NCBI RefSeq assembly: GCF_902459565.1
Contig: NZ_CABPSN010000008.1
Span: 62,001-126,000, forward strand
Origin: Pandoraea aquatica
GTDB taxonomy: Bacteria > Pseudomonadota > Gammaproteobacteria > Burkholderiales > Burkholderiaceae
DNA: 64,000 nt
Reading direction: 5' to 3'
Positions within the stretch are counted from its first letter, which is position 1. Each line of letters begins with the position of its first letter. The notes under the pieces were generated by a model. That model saw only the letters and a list, made by a program, of their open reading frames with translations, had not been told where the DNA came from and did not search any database. Below, one piece after another: positions 8,547-15,945 of this stretch. Position numbers and translations under genes: made by a program.

Positions 8547-10298
8547 TCAGGGGTGGGAAAGCGCAGTGACTGCGCCGCTATCATTGGGTTCGACGGGATC
8601 GTCGCCGTTGCCTTCGCGCACGAAGGGAGCGGACGGTACATTAAGGCCTGCGGCGCCTCTCGGCGTCGCTTGATCTTCGGGGTGGTAGATGAAGATCGGG
8701 CCTGTAATCGGTATTGGCCAGCCTAAGTGGACAATCGGCAGAAATCGGCCTGTGATCAGGTAGTACTCGAGTTGTGTGGCTTGTACCGAGGGGAGCGAAA
8801 ACTCCCGCTCTGAATAAAAGAGCGCTTCCAGCGGCAACGATCCGGGAATGTCGCGCGGCCATGGCACGAGGACCAGCTCATTTCGGCTCTCAAAATTGGG
8901 GGGCGGCCACGGGAAGGTTCGTCGCGCTTCCAGGGACAGGTTGACGGCAGCCACGGTAATGGCAAACGAGCATCCCTCCGCGCCATATTGCGCGTAATGC
9001 GGGAGCCACTTGGCCAGCGTATCGATGCCGATCGCCGCGCAGGGCCCTGTCTCCGGGCCAAGCGTTGACGGTCCACAACCATCTTCTCGTTTGTGCAGGT
9101 TGCCGTCCGGCGCGTAGATGCATCGTGGCGTCAGCGGATAGGTCGCGGGGGCATCCAGCGGCCGGAAAACTAGCCCCATTCCGCGGTACGGATTATGGAC
9201 GTGCGCATCGGTGCGCAAGTAGGACGACGAAACTCCGTTCTTGGCGATCGCATCCGCACTGGGATTCCATACGGCGGGTCCGCCGTTGGTGGCTCGAACG
9301 ATGACACCACTGCAATACACGATTGCTTTTCCGTCGGGGCATTCGCTGCGGGTCTCGTTAAACCGCGCATTCAGGTCGTCGGCCACTGTGAAGCCGGCAT
9401 TCAGTTGATCCTCCTGCACAAACTCGAACGACGCTTTGCCTGCCGCGTCGAACGCCATCCGCAGGATCGGCAGCCACTCGCCCGTCGCCTTGTAGTAGAT
9501 CATTTGATACTGCTGCGCCTGCACCAGTTGGCCGCCATTGGAGACGTCGAAATAGATCGCCTCAAAGGGGATCGAGCGAGGTGCGTCGATTGTCCACGGT
9601 TCGATGAGCAGCGACGGTGTGCGTGTCTTGTCGGCATAGGCCTTGTGCGCTTGCAACGCCGTATAGAACTTGGCGGCAACGTCGGCACTGAAGGAGCACT
9701 GCCATCCATTCGCGGCGTGATGCGTCATCCAACTGGCGACGTCGGTGACGCCATTCGCATCGCATGAATTCAGATCCGGGGCCACCGTGGCCACCGCAGC
9801 TGCCATTTTCCCTCCGCCGAGATTGCACCCGTGATCGCCACTCCCACCCGACACGGCTTCATCCAGGGGGTAGACGCATCGGACATTCATCGGCTTGCCT
9901 TGCTCGCTGGCCGTGAGCGAATCGGAAAGAATGAACCCTGCACTGTAGGGGAGTCGGCCAACGTCGACATCGCGTCTGAGGTACACGAACGACATGGACT
10001 GCGCTGCCGATTCACCGGGCGTGGGTGCCCAGAAGTGCTCAGCCACACCACCTTCGAGCGGTCGTACGATCAGCCCGGTGCAAAAGTGCGCGGGCTTGTC
10101 GATGTAGCAATAGGCGCGTGTGTCGTTGTACCGGGCGTTGACGTTATGGGCGACTTCGCTGCCCGAGAGCGCATGCGCGGGCAGGGCAGCGAGATACCAC
10201 ACGGTGCCGAGCACGGCGCTACCCAGGCTTCGCCAGACACGATATTTGGATGAGGTTTCGCAGATCGACTTCGCGCGTTGAGCGAGTTGCGTTCCCAT
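8547..10298 (-). CDS. Exported protein with two tandem halovibrin-like domains (hvn2)
   Basis: The 583-residue product has a hydrophobic signal segment at about residues 22-43 ending AHA-LSG, a signal peptidase I type site with no lipobox, so it is probably released to the periplasm or outside. The mature protein is an internal duplication. Domain 1 (about 48-298) has NARY at 54-57 and IPFEAIYF near 243-250. Domain 2 (about 302-555) has NARF at 310-313 and LPLEALFY. Both share a C-rich N-terminal motif (C-[ST]-G-[LV]-I-V-R), a YLR-x-D segment and a closing EDQ. The ATG is three bases after the csp-B stop, which suggests translational coupling. The halovibrin relationship is from memory. Confidence 0.62.
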   Translation of the reverse strand: MGTQLAQRAKSICETSSKYRVWRSLGSAVLGTVWYLAALPAHALSGSEVAHNVNARYNDTRAYCYIDKPAHFCTGLIVRPLEGGVAEHFWAPTPGESAAQSMSFVYLRRDVDVGRLPYSAGFILSDSLTASEQGKPMNVRCVYPLDEAVSGGSGDHGCNLGGGKMAAAVATVAPDLNSCDANGVTDVASWMTHHAANGWQCSFSADVAAKFYTALQAHKAYADKTRTPSLLIEPWTIDAPRSIPFEAIYFDVSNGGQLVQAQQYQMIYYKATGEWLPILRMAFDAAGKASFEFVQEDQLNAGFTVADDLNARFNETRSECPDGKAIVYCSGVIVRATNGGPAVWNPSADAIAKNGVSSSYLRTDAHVHNPYRGMGLVFRPLDAPATYPLTPRCIYAPDGNLHKREDGCGPSTLGPETGPCAAIGIDTLAKWLPHYAQYGAEGCSFAITVAAVNLSLEARRTFPWPPPNFESRNELVLVPWPRDIPGSLPLEALFYSEREFSLPSVQATQLEYYLITGRFLPIVHLGWPIPITGPIFIYHPEDQATPRGAAGLNVPSAPFVREGNGDDPVEPNDSGAVTALSHP

Positions 10299-10301
10299 CG
10301 G

Positions 10302-10514
10302 CTATTTCTTCAGCACCTTGACCGCAGCAGCCTGTGGCCCTTTAGGGCCTTGCGAGACTTCGTACTGCACCGCCGTGCCTTCCGTCAAAGCCCCTTGGTC
10401 ATCCGTACTTTCAACCGCCGAGAAGTGAAGGAAAATGTCTTCGCCACCACCGTCTGGCGCGATGAAGCCGAAGCCTTTTATCTCGTTGAACCACTTGACC
10501 GTGCCGGTTGCCAT
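10302..10514 (-). CDS. Cold-shock protein, CspA family (csp-B)
   Basis: A canonical 70-residue cold-shock protein starting [21 protein letters not shown]1 (KGFGFIAP) and RNP2 (DIFLHFS) are intact, so it should bind single-stranded RNA as a chaperone. The 130-base leader between the palindrome (10645-10660) and the ATG is conserved with the second copy at 8364-8493, which fits the long 5' untranslated regions known for csp genes. The stop codon is followed after three bases by the hvn2 start, an unusual linkage of an RNA chaperone to an exported protein. Confidence 0.92.
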   Translation of the reverse strand: MATGTVKWFNEIKGFGFIAPDGGGEDIFLHFSAVESTDDQGALTEGTAVQYEVSQGPKGPQAAAVKVLKK

Positions 10515-10644
10515 GATGCCCCCTTTGTCTCAAAGACAGCGTGATGTGCATCGCACGGTCTGTAAGAGGGCGATCTGTCAAAGGGACCGACTAGACACGT
10601 CGCGAGCACAACGCCATTCCAGCACTGCATAAGCGCGGACGTAA

Positions 10645-10660
10645 CTGTCAACGTTGACAG
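10645..10660. promoter_or_regulatory. 16-bp palindrome, copy 3
   Basis: Third perfect copy of CTGTCAACGTTGACAG, 130 bases upstream of the csp-B ATG, exactly the spacing seen for the ATG-less copy. Flanking bases (TAA before, GT after) are also shared. A protein operator is the simplest reading; an RNA hairpin near the transcript start is an alternative. Confidence 0.6.
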
Positions 10661-10772
10661 GTAGGCGGGAGGGCGTGAAAACGCTCAGGAAGCGCGGGCA
10701 GGGGGGCGTTTGCGGGAGGGGCCGCGCGGTGAGCGCGCAGCTAGGTAGCGTCAGCGAGCGCTAAGGCGAGTG

Positions 10773-10982
10773 CTAGTGTGTGACTTCACGAACATTCAGT
10801 GCAAGCAGATAAGCGTCGCCGCGCGTCGTTTCGTACTCGACGATCTGGCCGCTTTGCAGAGACGTCGCACCAGCGATGCAGACTTCGCTTTCGTGGACGA
10901 AGACGACTTCACCGCCATTGTCCGGGGTGATGAAGCCATACCCCTTCTCGGGGTAGTAGAGCTTGACGGTTCCGCGCGGCAT
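10773..10982 (-). CDS. Cold-shock-domain protein (csp-C)
   Basis: A 69-residue cold-shock-domain protein starting MPRGTVKLYYPEKGYGFITPD. RNP1 (KGYGFITP) and RNP2 (VVFVHES) are conserved. The frame is open to 11072, but GGGGAG lies just before ATG 10982, so this start was chosen. It heads the minus-strand series csp-C, csp-B, hvn2, csp copy, hvn1, csp-D, csp-E. Unlike csp-B it has no copy of the 16-bp palindrome upstream; the thioesterase gene ends 98 bases upstream of it on the same strand, so it might be cotranscribed with that gene. Confidence 0.88.
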   Translation of the reverse strand: MPRGTVKLYYPEKGYGFITPDNGGEVVFVHESEVCIAGATSLQSGQIVEYETTRGDAYLLALNVREVTH

Positions 10983-11080
10983 GATTGGCTCCCCTTCGAA
11001 GCGACAAATCGAAACCCGATGCCTGACTCTGGTACTGCTGCGCGGACGGCACCGCCGCCCGCGAAAATGCATCGAACGCG

Positions 11081-11575
11081 TCAGTTCGCGACGTTTTCCG
11101 GCTTAAGTTCGACGATGGCGTCGAGCGCGGCTTTCACGTCCATCGCGTATTTGGCCAGCGCCTTTTGCTCTTCCGTCTTCGGTTCGAACGACGGCACGCC
11201 GACCGGGTGATTGCTCTCGTCGACCGCCACGAAAACCATCAGGCAGTCGGTTGTCTGACGCAGTTCGCCCCACTTCGGATCGCCCGCGTGCACCGACACG
11301 TGGATGTGCATGCTGGTACGGCCCGTAGCCACGATACGCGCACGCAGTTCCACCAGGTTGCCCACCAGAATCGGACGGCGGAAGCGGATATTGCCGACGC
11401 TGACCGTCACGCAGTAGCGGCCCGACCATGTGGCGGCGCAAGCGTAGGCCACTTCGTCGATCCACTTCATCAGGGAGCCCCCATGCACCTTGCCGCCGAA
11501 GTTGACGGCAGCCGGTTCGGCCAGAAAGCGGAAAGTGACTTCAGAGCGTTCGATCGGGTTCTGCGGGGTATTCAT
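11081..11575 (-). CDS. Acyl-CoA thioesterase, hotdog fold
   Basis: The 164-residue protein belongs to the YciA/BFIT-type single-hotdog acyl-CoA hydrolases, which cleave acyl-CoA thioesters in the cytoplasm. The family signature is clear at about residues 24-42: N-F-G-G-K-V-H-G-G-x-L-M-x-W-I-D, with the conserved Asn and Asp near the catalytic site, followed by a mixed-charge C-terminal tail. The frame continues open to 12037, but that extension is Arg/Ala-rich and overlaps the divergent gene at 11851; ATG 11575 starts the recognisable domain. No strong ribosome-binding site is seen. Substrate length cannot be told from sequence. Confidence 0.88.
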   Translation of the reverse strand: MNTPQNPIERSEVTFRFLAEPAAVNFGGKVHGGSLMKWIDEVAYACAATWSGRYCVTVSVGNIRFRRPILVGNLVELRARIVATGRTSMHIHVSVHAGDPKWGELRQTTDCLMVFVAVDESNHPVGVPSFEPKTEEQKALAKYAMDVKAALDAIVELKPENVAN

Positions 11576-11850
11576 GATGTTTTGTTTTTTGCTGACGGAT
11601 GGTACTTTCCCGGCCGTCGGACGGCGTTTGACCGTGGGGGCGTCAGACCGGGGGATGCGCAATGATACTGCGATTGCGTGACACCTGCCGATGCCCGACC
11701 GGTTCGTCCTCCGGCGCCGCCCCACACGAGGAGCGAATTGTGCAAGCGACCGGTGCTGCACCCGGCGCAGAGTGGCGCGGTTGTGCCGGCGCGGGCCTCG
11801 GTCGCAGCGAGACCTGACACGGCCGAATTCGACGAGCAGGGCGGTGCGCG

Positions 11851-13080
11851 ATGATCCAGGCCCCACGCGGTTCGCAGTACGTTTCCATCCAGATGGAGGG
11901 TCAGCACGCAGGGCTGTTAGGCAGTCCGTCGCGTGAGCAAGACCTGTCAACGATTCCATTGCTCCAAGACTTTGGCTGCGCGAGAAACTGCGGCGCGGTT
12001 GCAGTGCAGGATCTGCGGTTCGGAGAAGACTGCTCAATCACCGATGTCGAAGAGGGGATGAGCGCGCTTCTGAGCGAAATGATCTCGCACCAGCACGCGA
12101 TGACCGCGTTGCAATTGCATGGATATGCCAGCAATGCGGACATCGACGACGCGCGCCCCGATCTTCCTCGGATATTGCCGACGTCGGCCCCATCCCTATC
12201 GCTGTCGAAGTTGACGGTGCCCGCCGAACCTACCTGGCTTGCCCAATCCGTTGCACCCAGCGAGCCTGCCGAGATCGCACCGCGCCCTGACTATCCCAAA
12301 CTGCTCGGCATTGCCGTGCTGGCGACCCACGTCGCCAGTCTGGCGAGTCAACTGGCGAGTTCGCTGTCGCCCTACATCGCGCCGGATCTTTTTGCGAGAT
12401 GGGCTAACGAAATGGTTTGCATTTTGGTACGACCGGGGCAAGCGCGCGTTGCTCGGGCCGCCAGTTGCAAAGTACTGCGTATCGGCAAGGCGGTTTTCAC
12501 GCCCGGGATGATGGTCGCGCCGTACTTCGCCTTGCTCGCACTCGGCGACCTTGTCTGTTGGGGGTTGGAAGTTCGAAATCCCGGCAGTCTGCCGTTTCAG
12601 GGAGACAGCCTGGCAAATCTGATCGGATGGATCGACACGCGGGGCGGGTTCACGAAACTGTGCGACATTCTGGGACCGTCGTCGCAGAAGGCTGACGGGG
12701 AGAAGGGGACTGACAAGGCAACGATACGCGAGCGTGTCGTGACGAGCCTTCTCGACAAAGTCCGTAAAGCACTCGCGCAGCACGACGATCCCAAATGGCA
12801 GAAATCCATCGCGACGCAGATCCGCCGGGCATCGGCGGCTGCATTCGTCATTCTGATCGCGCGTTTGCCGTTCAGCGACGATACGACGTCCCTGCCCGCG
12901 GGGTTACTGGACTTCTACGGCTGGCTGGAGAAAGCGGGTGCCGCGACAAAGGCGGCTGCAGCCGGCGCCGAATCGCTTGTGAAGCCTCCCGCACCGCAGA
13001 CTTGCGACGACGGCACCGTTGACGACGACGCCGACCTTCAGAGCATTCGTATCGATCCGCGTGCTTCCTCAGACGGCTGA
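11851..13080 (+). CDS. Orphan protein of unknown function
   Basis: I do not recognise this 409-residue protein. It has no signal peptide. The first 90 or so residues are mixed and rather polar. About 150-180 is a hydrophobic, alanine/leucine-rich stretch (GIAVLATHVASLASQL), and about 215-245 is another (FTPGMMVAPYFALLALGDLVCW), so membrane association is possible. The C-terminus is Asp-rich (DDGTVDDDAD). The frame fills 1.2 kb without neighbours on either side of it in the same operon. The start at 11851 has no clear Shine-Dalgarno, and ATG 11893 is an alternative. An effector-like or lineage-specific protein is possible but not supported by any motif. Confidence 0.55.
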   Translation: MIQAPRGSQYVSIQMEGQHAGLLGSPSREQDLSTIPLLQDFGCARNCGAVAVQDLRFGEDCSITDVEEGMSALLSEMISHQHAMTALQLHGYASNADIDDARPDLPRILPTSAPSLSLSKLTVPAEPTWLAQSVAPSEPAEIAPRPDYPKLLGIAVLATHVASLASQLASSLSPYIAPDLFARWANEMVCILVRPGQARVARAASCKVLRIGKAVFTPGMMVAPYFALLALGDLVCWGLEVRNPGSLPFQGDSLANLIGWIDTRGGFTKLCDILGPSSQKADGEKGTDKATIRERVVTSLLDKVRKALAQHDDPKWQKSIATQIRRASAAAFVILIARLPFSDDTTSLPAGLLDFYGWLEKAGAATKAAAAGAESLVKPPAPQTCDDGTVDDDADLQSIRIDPRASSDG

Positions 13081-13174
13081 CGATCCCAAACACCGAATCA
13101 GCCGTCCCAAAACCGCAAGAACATACAAGACGATGGCAAGCCGAGTTCGCTATCCTGCGATGCCAGTGACTAAC

Positions 13175-13218
13175 AGTCGCTATTGAGTCGCTATTGAGTT
13201 GTTATTGCGTTGTTATTG
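13175..13218 (+). repeat. Four tandem copies of an 11-bp unit
   Basis: Units at 13175-13185, 13186-13196, 13197-13207 and 13208-13218. The first two are identical (AGTCGCTATTG); the third and fourth differ by two and three bases (AGTTGTTATTG, CGTTGTTATTG). The array ends two bases before the azlC ribosome-binding site, so copy-number change would alter the azlC leader. Confidence 0.85.
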
Positions 13219-13229
13219 CAGGAGTCTTT

Positions 13230-13961
13230 GTGTCTGGAATGTCTTCTTCGGCTGCGTCGACAGCGCAGTCCGATGTCAAACTCGAAGTCGCGCGCGGCAT
13301 GCGCGCTTCGTTGCCGGTGATGTTGGGGTTCGTGCCGTTTGCGATGGTGCTCGGTGCGCAAGCGACCCAGAAGGGCATGCCCGCGTGGCTCGTGCCGCTG
13401 ATGACCGGCATGAACTTCGCCGGCGGTTCCGAGTTCACGGCAGTCCATTTGTGGACGTCGCCGCCGCATCTCGCGCTGATCGTCGCCATGTCGTGCCTCG
13501 TCAACTCGCGTCACATTCTCATGGGGGCCGCGTTCGCGCCGTTGCTGCGTCATGTGCCCTTGCGTCGTGCGCTCCCGTCGCTGTTTCTGATGTGCGACGA
13601 AGCCTGGGCGATGGCGCTGGCCGACACGCAGGCGCGTAAAGCCGACCGCATCAGCCTGCCGTATTACCTCGGTGTCGCCGTCAATCTCTGGCTCGCATGG
13701 ATTGCCTTTACGGCGCTCGGTGCTGTGCTGGGGCCGGTGCTTGGCGACATCGAACAGTACGGCTTCGATATGGCATTCACCGCCGTGTTCCTCGTGCTGC
13801 TTCGCGGGATGTGGCGCGGCATGCGCAAGAGCCTGCCGTGGCTGGTGAGTCTTGTCGCCGCAGCGCTGACGTATCTGTACGTGCCGGGATCGTGGTACGT
13901 CGCCGCCGGTGCGATCGCGGGCTTGCTGGCCGCCGTGCTGATGGAGCCGCGCCATGCTTGA
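13230..13961 (+). CDS. azlC: AzlC family branched-chain amino acid exporter, large subunit
   Basis: The 243-residue protein is an AzlC-type inner-membrane protein with several hydrophobic segments. The family stretch G-[FM]-x-P-F-x(4)-G near the N-terminus and NSRHILMGAAFAPLL in the middle are present. With AzlD it forms an exporter of branched-chain amino acids or analogues (YgaZH type). I chose GTG 13230 because AGGAG lies 5 bases before it; ATG 13239 in the same frame has a longer 14-base spacing. The frame extends to 13194 without a usable ribosome-binding site. The stop overlaps azlD by 8 bases, so the two are coupled. Confidence 0.9.
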   Translation: MSGMSSSAASTAQSDVKLEVARGMRASLPVMLGFVPFAMVLGAQATQKGMPAWLVPLMTGMNFAGGSEFTAVHLWTSPPHLALIVAMSCLVNSRHILMGAAFAPLLRHVPLRRALPSLFLMCDEAWAMALADTQARKADRISLPYYLGVAVNLWLAWIAFTALGAVLGPVLGDIEQYGFDMAFTAVFLVLLRGMWRGMRKSLPWLVSLVAAALTYLYVPGSWYVAAGAIAGLLAAVLMEPRHA

Positions 13962-14262
13962 TGCCGCTACGCTTTTGCCTGTCGCCACGGTTGCGCTGAT
14001 GGCGGCGACCACGTATGCCACGCGTATCGTCGGCTTCCTGTTGTTGCGTGATCGCGTACTGAGTCCGCGCACGCGCTCGGTGATGGAAAGCCTGCCGGGA
14101 TGCGTGCTGATCTCGGTCATCGCGCCGTCATTCGTGTCGGACCGGCCTGCCGATTTGCTGGCACTGGCCGTGACATTGCTCGTCTCGTTGCGCTTTTCGT
14201 TGCTGCCTACGGTCGTTATCAGCATTGCGGCCACGGCGGCATTGCGTTATCTCGTCGGCTGA
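13954..14262 (+). CDS. azlD: AzlD family branched-chain amino acid exporter, small subunit
   Basis: A 102-residue, very hydrophobic protein with three to four predicted membrane helices. It has the AzlD/YgaH signature around ATTYATRIVGFLLLRDR near residues 18-34. It pairs with AzlC; the large subunit carries the transport path and AzlD is needed for function. The ATG lies inside the end of azlC (8-base overlap). The hairpin just beyond the stop has its T-run only on the minus strand, so it terminates the converging emrB transcript rather than this one. Confidence 0.9.
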   Translation: MLDAATLLPVATVALMAATTYATRIVGFLLLRDRVLSPRTRSVMESLPGCVLISVIAPSFVSDRPADLLALAVTLLVSLRFSLLPTVVISIAATAALRYLVG

Positions 14263-14266
14263 CCAT

Positions 14267-14295
14267 AAAAAAACCCCGCTAACTTCAGCGGGGTT
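14267..14295 (-). terminator. Intrinsic terminator of the efflux operon
   Basis: Arms AACCCCGCT (14272-14280) and AGCGGGGTT (14287-14295) with a 6-base loop. Seven A residues on the left become a T-run on the minus strand, placing the terminator 57 bases after emrB. On the plus strand no T-run follows, so its effect on azlCD is uncertain. Confidence 0.85.
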
Positions 14296-14351
14296 CAAGA
14301 AGTGCCCGGTAGTACAGAGCAGGGCCGGGCACTCGGGGGGAAGCCTTGGCT

Positions 14352-15908
14352 TCAGTGGGCACCGGCTGCGGCGTCTGCGCCGCCACCACCGCCACCTCGA
14401 ATCGGGCGCGTGATCCACACCATCGCGATCATCAGCACGAACAACACCGCCGAGATCCAGAAAATATCGTTCGCACCGAGCATCGCCGACTGTTGTGTGA
14501 CCAGTCGGTCGATGTAACCGTGGGCCTGCGGCGTCGACATGCCCAACTGGTTGAGCGTCTGGACCGAGCCGTTGAACGTGTTGTCGTACGGCGTCAGGTT
14601 CTCGGTCAGTTGTGCGTGGTGCAGCGAGATGCGGTTATCCCACACGGTCGTTGCAATCGACGTGCCGACGGCGCCGCACGTGATCCGCACGAAGTTCGAC
14701 AACCCCGCCGCGGCCGGAATGCGATGCCCCGGCAGGCCCGACAGAATGATGGCTGTCAGCGGGATGAAGAACATCGACATCGGCACGCCTTGCAGGAATG
14801 TCGGGATCATCAGCGTGCGCGTGTCGACGAGCGTGTTGAAGTGCGAGCGCATCAGGAACACGAGCGCAAACAACAGGAACGAGACGGTCACGACCCAGCG
14901 GGCGTCGAGCTTGGGCAGGAACTTGCCGATGATCGGTGACAGGATGATCGCGAACAACCCGACCGGGGCCATCACCAGACCGGCCTCCGTTGCCGTGTAG
15001 CCGAGGTAGATCTGCAACCACTGCGGCAGAATCACCAGATTGCCGAAGAACAGCCCGTAACCGACCGAGATAGCCACCACACCACCGGTGAAGTTGACCC
15101 GCTTGAACAGCGTGAGATCGACCACCGGATGCTTCTCGGTGATTTCCCAGACGACGAAGAAGCAGAACGACACCAGCGCCACGAGCGCGAGGATCACGAT
15201 CGTCGACGAGTTGAACCAGTCCAGTTCCTTACCCTTGTCGAGCATGACCTGCAACGAGCCGACCCACAACACGAGCAAGGCCAGACCGACGGTGTCGATG
15301 GGCTTGCGCTGTGTCGGCGTCTCACGCTTCTTGTAGATCATCCACGTGACGTAAGCGGCCGCGATACCCACCGGAATGTTGATGTAGAAGATCCACGGCC
15401 AGTGGTAGTTGTCCGAGATCCAGCCGCCGAGAATCGGACCCATCACCGGGGCGACGAGTGTCGTCATCCCCCATAAGGCGAGGGCCATCGAACTCTTCGC
15501 GGGCGGATAGCTCGAGAGCAGCAGCGACTGCGACAGCGGAATCATCGGCCCGGCCACAGCCCCTTGCAACACGCGGGCGGCCAGCAGAATTTCGAGTGTG
15601 GGCGCCATACCGCACAACCACGAGGCCAGCACGAAGAGCAGGATCGACGTGATGAACAGCCGTACCGCACCGAAGCGCTCGGTCAGCCAGCCCGTGAGCG
15701 GCACCGAAATGGCATTGGCGACAGCGAACGACGTAATCACCCACGTTCCCTGGCTCGACGAGACGCCGAGGTCGCCGGAGATAGCGGGAATCGATACGTT
15801 GGCAATCGAAGTGTCGAGCACGTTCATGAACGTGGCGAGCGACAACGCGATGGTGCCGAGTACCAGCTGCCCTCCCGAGAGCGGGGCAGGAGCGTTTTGA
15901 GTTGCCAT
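14352..15908 (-). CDS. emrB: DHA2 family multidrug efflux MFS transporter, EmrB type
   Basis: The 518-residue inner-membrane protein has the 14-helix layout of the DHA2 drug:H+ antiporters. The EmrB motif LDTSIANVSIPAISGDLG lies near residues 31-48 and the MFS motif A-like GWLTERFGAVRLF near 73. Proton-driven export of hydrophobic drugs or uncouplers is the family role. It is the last gene of marR-nodT-emrA-emrB, 37 bases after the membrane-fusion gene. The tail GGGGGGADAAAGAH is a low-complexity glycine run at the C-terminus. The intrinsic terminator follows. Substrates cannot be read from sequence. Confidence 0.93.
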   Translation of the reverse strand: MATQNAPAPLSGGQLVLGTIALSLATFMNVLDTSIANVSIPAISGDLGVSSSQGTWVITSFAVANAISVPLTGWLTERFGAVRLFITSILLFVLASWLCGMAPTLEILLAARVLQGAVAGPMIPLSQSLLLSSYPPAKSSMALALWGMTTLVAPVMGPILGGWISDNYHWPWIFYINIPVGIAAAYVTWMIYKKRETPTQRKPIDTVGLALLVLWVGSLQVMLDKGKELDWFNSSTIVILALVALVSFCFFVVWEITEKHPVVDLTLFKRVNFTGGVVAISVGYGLFFGNLVILPQWLQIYLGYTATEAGLVMAPVGLFAIILSPIIGKFLPKLDARWVVTVSFLLFALVFLMRSHFNTLVDTRTLMIPTFLQGVPMSMFFIPLTAIILSGLPGHRIPAAAGLSNFVRITCGAVGTSIATTVWDNRISLHHAQLTENLTPYDNTFNGSVQTLNQLGMSTPQAHGYIDRLVTQQSAMLGANDIFWISAVLFVLMIAMVWITRPIRGGGGGGADAAAGAH

Positions 15909-15945
15909 GGATTGTCAAAGGGGGTGGGGGGCACCCCCCTCCGAT

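Larger units (their letters stand above)
10296..10668 (-). repeat. 373-bp direct repeat, copy 2
   Basis: Partner of 8145-8517 at a constant offset of 2151 bases. It contains the hvn2 start codon, the intact csp-B gene, its leader and the third palindrome. The pair shows that a cold-shock/halovibrin unit was duplicated; the halovibrin parts have diverged far more than the cold-shock parts. Confidence 0.85.

Noticed and set aside
7035-10660. The 16-bp palindromes as intrinsic terminators of the hvn genes
   Set aside because: No T-run follows on either strand, and the fixed distance to the next csp start points to a site for that gene instead.
6446-10982. Cold-shock/halovibrin stretch as a prophage or genomic island
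   Set aside because: No integrase, tRNA junction, insertion sequence or phage gene is present, and base composition is not obviously different by eye.
11576-12037. N-terminal extension of the acyl-CoA thioesterase
   Set aside because: The extra 150 residues are low-complexity, overlap a divergent gene, and lie before a complete hotdog domain.
13175-13218. Possible CRISPR array
   Set aside because: Units are 11 bp, directly adjacent with no spacers, and no cas genes are nearby.
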